Assembly (NCBI GenBank): GCA_023436075.1
Contig: JAEZKS010000293.1
Span: 1-12,234 of the forward strand
Reading direction: 5' to 3'
DNA length: 12,234 bases
Source of the DNA: Methanobacteriota archaeon
GTDB taxonomy: Archaea > Halobacteriota > Methanocellia > Methanocellales > Methanocellaceae
This document shows, piece after piece, positions 6,641 to 12,234 of this stretch; the stretch's first letter is position 1, and every line of letters begins with the position of its first letter. Under the pieces are notes generated by a model, which searched no databases, was not told the origin of the DNA, and saw only the letters and a list, made by a program, of their open reading frames with translations. The position numbers and the translations under genes were made by a program.

Positions 6641-6907
6641 TCAGCGTACCTCGAATCCCTCGTGCCCCGATTTCTCGATTGCCGATACTTTAACTTCCCG
6701 CACCTGTGCCACCGTCGGCCCACGCCGGATAAGCTCCAGCAGCTTATCGACCTGGTGCTCGTCGCCCTCGAGCACGACGTGTACCTTTCCGTCGTCGGTG
6801 TTCTCCACGTAGCCTTTCACGCCCATCATGAGCGCGTTGCGCTTGGTGAACGCCCGGAAACCGACCTTCTGAACCCTTCCTATGACTATTACGTCGACTG
6901 CCTTCAT
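6641..6907 (-). CDS. acyP: Acylphosphatase
   Basis: This small cytoplasmic enzyme (88 residues) hydrolyses carboxyl-phosphate bonds such as those in 1,3-bisphosphoglycerate and carbamoyl or acetyl phosphate. The two family motifs are intact: GRVQKVGFRAF, with the phosphate-binding arginine (R18 when counted from the ATG at 6907), and GYVENTDDGKVHVVLEG, with the catalytic asparagine (N36). The length is typical. A GTG at 6910 directly precedes the ATG at 6907; GAGG at 6915-6912 is 1 base from the GTG and 4 from the ATG, so the ATG is preferred. It lies 46 bases downstream of gap on the same strand, with a hairpin and T-rich tract in between. Confidence 0.94.
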   Translation of the reverse strand: MKAVDVIVIGRVQKVGFRAFTKRNALMMGVKGYVENTDDGKVHVVLEGDEHQVDKLLELIRRGPTVAQVREVKVSAIEKSGHEGFEVR

Positions 6908-6915
6908 CACGCCTC

Positions 6916-6944
6916 AAAAGAGAGGGAGGGCGGTAGCCACTCCC
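6916..6944 (-). terminator. Terminator-like hairpin between gap and acylphosphatase
   Basis: Read on the reverse strand, GGGAG (6944-6940) and GGC (6938-6936) pair with GCC (6931-6929) and CTCCC (6928-6924). This forms an 8-pair stem with one bulged T and a TACC loop, followed at once by TCTCTTTT (6923-6916). The T-tract ends directly against the GAGG ribosome binding site of acylphosphatase, so the element could end gap transcripts, attenuate read-through or affect translation of the next gene. Confidence 0.6.
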
Positions 6945-6953
6945 GTTGTCGTA

Positions 6954-8018
6954 CTACTGCGGCGGGCTCAGCTTCCACGGGTTGAAGTTGCCGATGGCGA
7001 GCGCCTTGTTGGTCTTCGCGATGGACTTAATATTGTCCTTCTCGACGCCCAGCATGGCCCGGATGCAGTCGATGTTCTCCGGGACGACGTCCGACTCCTG
7101 GTGGATGCCCTGGAACAGGTTCAGCTCGCCGTTCTTGTCGACGCTGATCGACTGTTCCCAGATCGCGTTCTCCATGATGTCGCTACGTGGCCTGCCCAAC
7201 TCGCGGCCGAACTCGATCACGTTGGCGGTCGCCTTCATGTCCAGCCAGCCGGGGATAAGCCAGAGCCGCGGCCATTTCTTCAGCGCCGCAAGCACGTCCT
7301 CCCTGCTGACAGTCTTCTTCAACTCCATGTTGACGAAGTGAAGATGCATCAGAGTGGTCGGAACCTTGACCGCAGCCGTGTCGATGTTGATGTGCGGCAT
7401 CACGGTCTGGACGTCCGGGCCGTGGTGTGACGGCAGCGCGACAGGGTCGGGCACGATCGCGTTGATGGGGCCGCGCTTGATGTCGTCCGGGTCGCCGGCG
7501 CGGCGAATGAGCGTTACCCTCGCCTTCTTCACGCCGATAGTCGAATCGACAGCGTAGATAAGCCGGCATAGGCCGGTGGTGTTGCACGATACCACGCGCA
7601 CGTACTTCTTGCCGATGGCCTCGCCGTAGTTGGCCGCCGCGTTGAATGATGTGCCTGCCACTTCGTGCTCCTCGCCGCCCTGGAAGATGGCGGGCTTGCC
7701 CAGCTTGTCGTAGATGTTCTTCTTATTCTCCTCACCCATGCCTTCGGGGGCGCAGTCGACCACAATGTCGGCCTTCTTGATCATGTCGATGCTGGAGCCG
7801 GCGAGCGGTATCCCGACGGCCTTGAACTTAGACTCGGCCTTCGCCGGGTCGACGGCGTAGATCTGGTAGCCCTTCTTGTTCGCGACGTAGGCCTCGTAAT
7901 CCGGCTTCGTCTTCGCGATGCCTACCAGAGTCATGTCGTCCTGCCTCATCACGGCGTCGGCCACGCGTTTGCCGATGGTGCCGTATCCGTTGAGCGCAAC
8001 TTTGATTTTGTCAGCCAT
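6954..8018 (-). CDS. gap: Glyceraldehyde-3-phosphate dehydrogenase, archaeal type II, phosphorylating
   Basis: This 354-residue cytoplasmic enzyme interconverts glyceraldehyde 3-phosphate and 1,3-bisphosphoglycerate with NAD(P); in methanogens the main direction is gluconeogenic. The N-terminus is a dinucleotide-binding fold (VALNGYGTIGKRVADAV, residues 7-23). The active-site cysteine is C145 in VSCNTTGLCR, the archaeal form of the motif (bacterial enzymes have SCTTN). H198/H199 lie in DPVALPSHHGPDVQTV. The length slightly exceeds the usual 335-345. The ATG at 8018 has GAGG at 8029-8026, 7 bases upstream, and a TATA box at 8051-8065. Acylphosphatase, which in its family can hydrolyse the product 1,3-bisphosphoglycerate, follows 46 bases downstream across a terminator-like hairpin. 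Confidence 0.97.
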   Translation of the reverse strand: MADKIKVALNGYGTIGKRVADAVMRQDDMTLVGIAKTKPDYEAYVANKKGYQIYAVDPAKAESKFKAVGIPLAGSSIDMIKKADIVVDCAPEGMGEENKKNIYDKLGKPAIFQGGEEHEVAGTSFNAAANYGEAIGKKYVRVVSCNTTGLCRLIYAVDSTIGVKKARVTLIRRAGDPDDIKRGPINAIVPDPVALPSHHGPDVQTVMPHINIDTAAVKVPTTLMHLHFVNMELKKTVSREDVLAALKKWPRLWLIPGWLDMKATANVIEFGRELGRPRSDIMENAIWEQSISVDKNGELNLFQGIHQESDVVPENIDCIRAMLGVEKDNIKSIAKTNKALAIGNFNPWKLSPPQ

Positions 8019-8050
8019 GTGAAATCCTCTTAAAATTATAATTTGCGGGC

Positions 8051-8065
8051 TTTATATTATATTTT
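8051..8065 (-). promoter_or_regulatory. Promoter of gap (TATA region)
   Basis: On the reverse strand this AT-only stretch reads AAAATATAATATAAA and contains an archaeal TATA box. It predicts a start of transcription near 8032, a leader of about 13 bases, and a GAGG ribosome binding site at 8029-8026 within that leader. Confidence 0.6.
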
Positions 8066-8103
8066 GCTAAAAAGCGCAAGGAGAGCGCGATCGGATAAGC
8101 ATT

Positions 8104-8123
8104 GTTGATAAACGTTGATAAAC
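8104..8123. promoter_or_regulatory. Tandem 10-base repeat upstream of the gap promoter (candidate regulator site)
   Basis: GTTGATAAAC occurs twice without a gap (8104-8113 and 8114-8123), flanked by ATT on the left and ATT on the right. The pair lies about 40-50 bases upstream of the gap TATA region and downstream of the end of the propeller gene. The 10-base period puts both copies on one face of the helix, consistent with binding of a dimer or two adjacent monomers. Confidence 0.45.
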
Positions 8124-8159
8124 ATTGGCATTTGAAAAGATGCAGGTATCTACGACAGA

Positions 8160-11100
8160 CTATTGAGAAGAGCAGTTTCGCGGCCCGGAAACGGAAGTCC
8201 TCAGGGAGTCAGCCAGCAGCTCGTCGTTTTCCACCTTTGCGGTCAGCTCTGCCAGCAGAATGGCGTATTTGCCGCTCATCCGGTAGTAGCCGGTACCGCC
8301 AGCTTCCTCCCGGACTAGGACGCCTTTGCCGCAGATCTCCTTGAGGAACTTGCTGATGGAACTGTAGTTCTGGCAGGTCGCCCGGGCGATCTCAGCGTTG
8401 GTGAGGCCGGGACACGCCCGAACCGCCAGGATAATGTCCCGCGTCGGCTCCCGTCGGAGCAGCGCGATGACCTGCTGCTCCTCCTGGGTGTAGGCGTTCG
8501 AGTTCGGGAAGTAGCGGATGAACTTGCCGTCATTGAAGCTCACGATCTTGTGGTTCATGGAGAGAACGAAGACGTGATACCGGACTGTGCCGAGGTTCAT
8601 GCCCATGCCACGGGAGATCTCGTACAGCGTCGAGCCGGGGTGACCCTGAATGTATACCATCGTGAGATTCCGGTTCTCGTTCTTGTTCAGCCGGGATCTG
8701 GCTCTTCCGACGGCGGCCGCAAGCAGCATCTTGCCCGCGAGCGCCATGGCGGCCAGCAGCACGACTCCGGCCACGATGCCGGGGGCAGACTCCATGGAGC
8801 CTATGACGTTTCCGCCCGTGGTGCTGTAGTAGAACGTGCTGTTATTCACGGCAACGGCGGTGACGAGCGCCCCGGTATCGATCCGCTGCAAGGGGTGGCC
8901 GCTGCTGTCCAGAACGTAAATGTCGCTGGCGTAGACGGCCCGTGAAACGTCGAAGGTCACCGGCCATTCGTATTTGATGGCCCGGAAGTGGACGTAGATG
9001 CGATCGCCGGCCGGGTAGACGCCGGCAAAGGCGACCTCGTTGGCCGGGCCGAGCGCCGGGATCATGAATCCGCCAGTCCCGAGCAGAATGTCGGCGTTTT
9101 CGTCCGGATCGACGAAATCAGTGACTTCTTTCGAGTTGCTTTCGTTGATCACCATCTCGTGCTCCGCGCCCGGAGCTATCTTGTATGCCCACAGGATCGT
9201 ATCGTTGCGGATGTCATAAGCCGTTACGATAGCGTAAGGCATGTTTTCGACCGGCAGATTATAGTCGATGTTCCGCGCCAGGATATAGTAGACGATGCCG
9301 GCACGAGCGGCAGGCCGCGAGGTCCCATCGTAGAGCTCCGAGTACTTCCGTGGCCCGATGATTGTCTTCCCGTTATCCGACACCATGTACAGCCAGGTCT
9401 CGCCCTGGCTCCGCTGGCCGTCGTCGTAGACCAGGTACACGTTGTCTTCCCCGTCCAGCGGCATATGCTCATACAGCTTAAACGACCCTCCGCCCGGGCG
9501 GGCAGACCATTTCACGACACCGTTCTTGTCCAGCGCTACGACGCCATCGTTTACCGGCGCGTACAGGGTGCCGTTCTGGTACAGGGGCAGACTACTGAAC
9601 TGGGACCGTATGTCCTCGGCAATGTACTGTCTGACGATGTTGTCGGCCGCATTGTTTTTTACCAGTTCCTGTCGCCAGAGGAACTTTCCGCTGGCATCAT
9701 ACGCTTCGATGACTGATGATGGGCTGCGATAATCCGGCAGGTAGAGGTTCCCGTATTGATCGTAGTACACTCGCAGCCCGTCCGCTGCTCCTGGCCTGGC
9801 GCGGACGATGTATATATTGCCGTGCTCGTCGACCGAGGCCGGGTCTGAGACGTCCTGCAGGACGAACAGCACTTTCCCGTGCTGGTCAACGACAGTCTCT
9901 GTATAGTTGTGGAAGACGTAGATGCGATCGCTTACAGCCCGGATCGCCGTCGAATCAACGTACCCCGCATCGGCCGTCAAAGGCAGCGTCCACGCCACCC
10001 GGCCTTCCGGGGACACGGCCATGACAGACCAGTCCAGGCTGGCTAATCCTGCGTACAGGTTATAGTCGAAGTTGTTGCCAAAGTTCGGGTAAGGTGAAGA
10101 TGGCGTGAGATACAGGTACAGGCTGCCGTTATTCACATCGTATATCGGCTCCGCATCGACTTTGACGAGATTCATGCCGTCTGCAGGAGAGCCATCGACA
10201 CGCCAGTACTCGCTGGAAAGGCGCCATTGCCCAGGAATGTCCAGGCGCCACATGAGGCTGCCATCTGCGCCAAGACGATAGACCGTGTCCTTGCCGAAGG
10301 CGAACAGGCCGCCAAGGCCATCAGGGGTGATGGTTCGGATCGTCTCGTTCAGCGACGCTGTCCAGGAGTCCGGCTCCGTGGCATTGATTGCAGATGCGTT
10401 GTACAGGCTGCTGTCGGAAAGGTCGAGCACGTCAGACATCGCGTCCACAGCTCGCTCGATGCCAGACGTCTCGTAGGGCAACATCGGGTTTATCACGAAG
10501 CCTCCAGCTTCGTCCCCCCGGAAGTTGAAGACATCGTAATTCTTATAGCCGTCTTTTTCCACTATAATCCTGTACCATCCGGGCGTAACGTTCCGGAAGC
10601 AGTAGAACCCGGCATATTTGCCCGTAGCCGATACGACCGGGTTAGGGCTGATATCCGTGGCCAGCGCCGGCATGCTGACGTAGCGCTCCTGCCGCATCAG
10701 GGTGACTTTGACGCCGGCAACATCGTTCCCGGCGATATCCCGAGTCCAGCCATAGATCGTGTTATTGTCGAGGTCGGCTATCACAGGCAGGACGTTGTCA
10801 GAGGCATCCACTTGCATGATGGGCACGCATTCGGTATTGTAGGGGCCGGCCATGATCGTGCCGTTCCACGTCCGGCCGTTTCGCTCCACAATGACGGCAT
10901 AACGGGTGAAGGGCAGCTCATACGGGACGTTCTGGAACATGAACAGGGGGTCCCCGGATTGTATGAAATTCGAGGCGCTAAGCGGATTGCCGATGATCTC
11001 CAGAGGCACGAAGTCGTAGCCGATCACCGAGTCTTCATCCGGCACTATCTGGTAGAGTGTCACACGAGCGTCGCCGACGAGGTCGGTTCCTTGCCTTAGA

Positions 11101-11249
11101 CCGTAGAACAACGTGCAATAGCCGTCCGGGCCGCCGGGAACTTCAGTAGCTGCGCTGACTGTCGCCGCGCCTGCGAGGGCCGGCACCACTGCAGCCGCCA
11201 GCAGCATCAACGCCAGAAAAGACAGAAGTGCGCGGGATCTGTTCACCAT
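8160..11249 (-). CDS. Membrane-anchored PQQ-type beta-propeller protein with tandem cytoplasmic winged helices (putative one-component regulator)
   Basis: This 1029-residue protein begins with a signal peptide (about 1-33, hydrophobic LLSFLALMLLAAAVVPALA). A beta-sandwich like PEGA or carboxypeptidase-regulatory domains follows (about 170-245, with GFYCFRNVTPGWYRIIVEKDGY). A long WD/PQQ-type propeller spans about 290-810, with repeated units such as GVVALDKNGVVKWSA and GNIYIVRA. About a dozen N-x-S/T sites in this part suggest a glycosylated exterior. One transmembrane helix (about 822-846) is followed by basic residues (GRARSRLNK). Two winged-helix domains then follow: 862-912, with EISRGMGMNLGTVRYHVFVL, and about 923-992, with NAEIARATCQNYSSISKFL. 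Architecture suggests sensing outside and DNA binding inside. ATG 11249 has AAGGT 7 bases upstream. No tryptophan-docking or metal-binding residue is diagnosed, so the ligand is unknown. The DUF2085 gene is divergent from it. Confidence 0.88.
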   Translation of the reverse strand: MVNRSRALLSFLALMLLAAAVVPALAGAATVSAATEVPGGPDGYCTLFYGLRQGTDLVGDARVTLYQIVPDEDSVIGYDFVPLEIIGNPLSASNFIQSGDPLFMFQNVPYELPFTRYAVIVERNGRTWNGTIMAGPYNTECVPIMQVDASDNVLPVIADLDNNTIYGWTRDIAGNDVAGVKVTLMRQERYVSMPALATDISPNPVVSATGKYAGFYCFRNVTPGWYRIIVEKDGYKNYDVFNFRGDEAGGFVINPMLPYETSGIERAVDAMSDVLDLSDSSLYNASAINATEPDSWTASLNETIRTITPDGLGGLFAFGKDTVYRLGADGSLMWRLDIPGQWRLSSEYWRVDGSPADGMNLVKVDAEPIYDVNNGSLYLYLTPSSPYPNFGNNFDYNLYAGLASLDWSVMAVSPEGRVAWTLPLTADAGYVDSTAIRAVSDRIYVFHNYTETVVDQHGKVLFVLQDVSDPASVDEHGNIYIVRARPGAADGLRVYYDQYGNLYLPDYRSPSSVIEAYDASGKFLWRQELVKNNAADNIVRQYIAEDIRSQFSSLPLYQNGTLYAPVNDGVVALDKNGVVKWSARPGGGSFKLYEHMPLDGEDNVYLVYDDGQRSQGETWLYMVSDNGKTIIGPRKYSELYDGTSRPAARAGIVYYILARNIDYNLPVENMPYAIVTAYDIRNDTILWAYKIAPGAEHEMVINESNSKEVTDFVDPDENADILLGTGGFMIPALGPANEVAFAGVYPAGDRIYVHFRAIKYEWPVTFDVSRAVYASDIYVLDSSGHPLQRIDTGALVTAVAVNNSTFYYSTTGGNVIGSMESAPGIVAGVVLLAAMALAGKMLLAAAVGRARSRLNKNENRNLTMVYIQGHPGSTLYEISRGMGMNLGTVRYHVFVLSMNHKIVSFNDGKFIRYFPNSNAYTQEEQQVIALLRREPTRDIILAVRACPGLTNAEIARATCQNYSSISKFLKEICGKGVLVREEAGGTGYYRMSGKYAILLAELTAKVENDELLADSLRTSVSGPRNCSSQ

Positions 11250-11319
11250 GGTATGAACCTTCGTGCATCGAGATTGTCAGCAATAGCTACCATTTGCACA
11301 TATCAGGTTAGTGATGGGA

Positions 11320-11328
11320 GTATAAGAA
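11320..11328 (-). promoter_or_regulatory. Candidate TATA box of the propeller/winged-helix gene
   Basis: On the reverse strand the bases read TTCTTATAC. Transcription would start near 11297 with a leader of about 48 bases. The match to consensus is moderate, and other AT-rich boxes exist nearby. Confidence 0.32.
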
Positions 11329-11332
11329 GATT

Positions 11333-11413
11333 CTATCACAATCGGTTAATAATCAACAGATTATATTATCACGGGGAAGAAGTTCAAATACGAGCAGATC
11401 GCTATCACTATCG
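11333..11413. repeat. Direct 12-base repeat CTATCAC(A/T)ATCG in the divergent promoter region
   Basis: CTATCACAATCG at 11333-11344 and CTATCACTATCG at 11402-11413 differ at one base. The first lies just upstream of the candidate promoter of the propeller gene; the second lies immediately before the ATG of the DUF2085 gene. A third TATCAC core is at 11367-11372, next to the TATA box of the DUF2085 gene. The arrangement resembles regulator binding sites. Confidence 0.45.
11361..11368 (+). promoter_or_regulatory. TATA box of the DUF2085 gene
   Basis: TTATATTA predicts a start of transcription near 11390 and a leader of about 25 bases to the ATG at 11415. It lies inside the longer reading that would start at 11253, arguing against that upstream start. 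Confidence 0.5.
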
Positions 11414-11414
11414 A

Positions 11415-11978
11415 ATGCCCGGCTTGAAAAAGGTCGCCTACGATGCAATCATCGTTATTTACGTCATCATAGCGATCTCGATCTTCGTGCCATGGGTTCT
11501 GCTCTCTATCGACCATAGTAGCCGGCTTTTCCTGGACATCAGCGACTCCGTCGGCTGGTTCTATTCTCACCTGTGCCACCAGCTGCCCTTCCGCTCGCTG
11601 TTCTATGACGGAATCCAGATGCCGGTATGCGCCCGAGACATGTCCATCTACATTGCCACGGCGCTCGGATTGATCTTCTTCCGTCTAAAGGGCTTTGGCG
11701 ACAGGGAATTCAAGATCAATTACGTTCTCACCATCTTCCTCTTCCTTCCCACCGCGGTCGACGGGTTTACGCAATTGTTCGGCTGGCGGGAGAGCACCAA
11801 CGAGCTGCGGCTAATCACGGGATTCCCGTTCGGCATAGGCTATGCCTACCTGATCGCCTGGGCACTGCCGTTCATCTTCGCGCTTTTAGAGCTGATCAGG
11901 GCTGCGCTCGCGCATGAAGACGCGGAAGCGGACGACCTGATCAAACGGCTTAAAAAGATGGTCTGGCCGATAATATAG
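11415..11978 (+). CDS. DUF2085-type predicted membrane protein
   Basis: This protein of 187 residues has about four membrane segments: residues about 10-31 (IVIYVIIAISIFVPWVLLSI), a weaker one after the cysteine motif (IYIATALGLIFF), one with YVLTIFLFLPTAVDGF, and one with GYAYLIAWALPFIFALLELI. The conserved DUF2085 core is SHLCHQLPFRSLFYDG followed by MPVCARDMSIYIATALG; the cysteines and histidine could bind a metal or heme, but this is not established. The C-terminus is charged. The longest reading starts at 11253 and adds 54 polar residues that overlap the promoter region and look non-coding, so the ATG at 11415 is preferred, though its ribosome binding site is weak. It is divergent from the propeller/winged-helix regulator, which may control it. 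Confidence 0.85.
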   Translation: MPGLKKVAYDAIIVIYVIIAISIFVPWVLLSIDHSSRLFLDISDSVGWFYSHLCHQLPFRSLFYDGIQMPVCARDMSIYIATALGLIFFRLKGFGDREFKINYVLTIFLFLPTAVDGFTQLFGWRESTNELRLITGFPFGIGYAYLIAWALPFIFALLELIRAALAHEDAEADDLIKRLKKMVWPII

Positions 11979-12123
11979 GCGTGGACATGCGGGAGAATCG
12001 GGCAGCTTTGCGTGTGACCGAGCTTGGGCTTGCTTGTCGAAGCCGGGGCAGAGCTGATCGACGGATTTTCCTGGTATGGCAGCCAGGCCCGGCTGAATTA
12101 TGGTACCCGCACGACGGGACTCT
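11979..12123. other. Gene-free stretch after the DUF2085 gene
   Basis: No convincing gene, RNA or promoter is seen here. A 61-codon reading from a GTG at 11981 ends inside the repeat units at 12124-12160, has no ribosome binding site of its own and no recognisable sequence, so it is treated as chance. Confidence 0.5.
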
Positions 12124-12234
12124 CGCCAGGACCGCCAAGTACGTCAAGCACGCCAAGGACTTTTAAATGAAACAGTTCTGCGTGTGCCTATAATTTAAAA
12201 ATAGTCTTGGCGTGAGGATCGTACGACGTATAGC
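12124..12234. repeat. Probable third repeat-built palindrome, cut by the window end
   Basis: Four successive units related to CGCCAAGGA with a period of 9 occupy about 12124-12160. CACGCCAAG (12149-12157) pairs with CTTGGCGTG (12206-12214), and TTTTAAAT (12161-12168) pairs with ATTTAAAA (12193-12200), across a 24-base loop. The right side continues past the visible pairing to the window end, so the full arm length cannot be judged. A simple terminator for the DUF2085 gene is the alternative reading. Confidence 0.55.

Noticed and set aside
8137..8156. A terminator for the propeller gene (AGAT/ATCT stem followed by TTTT on the reverse strand)
   Set aside because: The stem has only four pairs, mostly A-T, and is too weak to claim, although the T-run alone might suffice in archaea.
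11253..11414. A 54-residue N-terminal extension of the DUF2085 protein
   Set aside because: The stretch contains the likely promoter elements for both divergent genes, has no protein-like pattern, and the family core and first membrane segment begin after the ATG at 11415.
11981..12166. A 61-codon ORF right after the DUF2085 gene
   Set aside because: Its end is made of the 9-base repeat units, it has no ribosome binding site of its own, and the sequence is arginine-rich as expected from a chance reading of GC-rich DNA.

Overview
The window looks like a piece of a methanogenic euryarchaeal chromosome, most likely of the Methanocella (Rice Cluster I) type. This rests on a type II (archaeal) glyceraldehyde-3-phosphate dehydrogenase, archaeal TATA-like promoter boxes about 25 bases before several starts, GGAGG/GGTG ribosome binding sites, a HycI-type hydrogenase maturation peptidase next to an energy-converting-hydrogenase-like membrane subunit, and a very large surface-propeller protein with a cytoplasmic winged-helix tail. 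The genus is an inference from gene style, not from a search.

Layout. 1-129: the first 43 codons of an unrecognised minus-strand gene. 130-690: an intergenic region filled by a giant imperfect palindrome (191-620). 691-1563: ilvE, plus strand, with a terminator-like hairpin over its stop. 1564-2082: a second long palindrome of different sequence (about 1673-1889), then a promoter and a structured leader. 2083-4942: a plus-strand cluster of a hydrogenase maturation peptidase, an antiporter-like proton-pumping membrane subunit and a TPR-like helical protein. 4951-8018: minus strand, reading right to left: gap, acylphosphatase and a HEAT-repeat protein that converges on the TPR-like gene. 8160-11249: a 1029-residue membrane-anchored PQQ-propeller protein with tandem winged helices, minus strand. 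11415-11978: a DUF2085-type membrane protein, divergent from it. 11979-12234: non-coding, ending in what looks like a third repeat-built palindrome cut by the window edge.

How the genes relate. The peptidase and the membrane subunit point to energy-converting hydrogenase biology, but no hydrogenase large or small subunit is present here. GAPDH and acylphosphatase both act on 1,3-bisphosphoglycerate (the latter in the wider family), and are separated by a hairpin that ends against the acylphosphatase ribosome binding site. The propeller/winged-helix protein reads as a one-component transmembrane regulator; the gene divergent from it is a natural candidate target.

The most unusual content is non-coding: three long imperfect palindromes, each made of its own degenerate 8-10 base unit, occupying the larger gene-free gaps. 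Several start codons were moved inward from the longest possible ORF because the likely promoter lies inside or too close to the longer reading.
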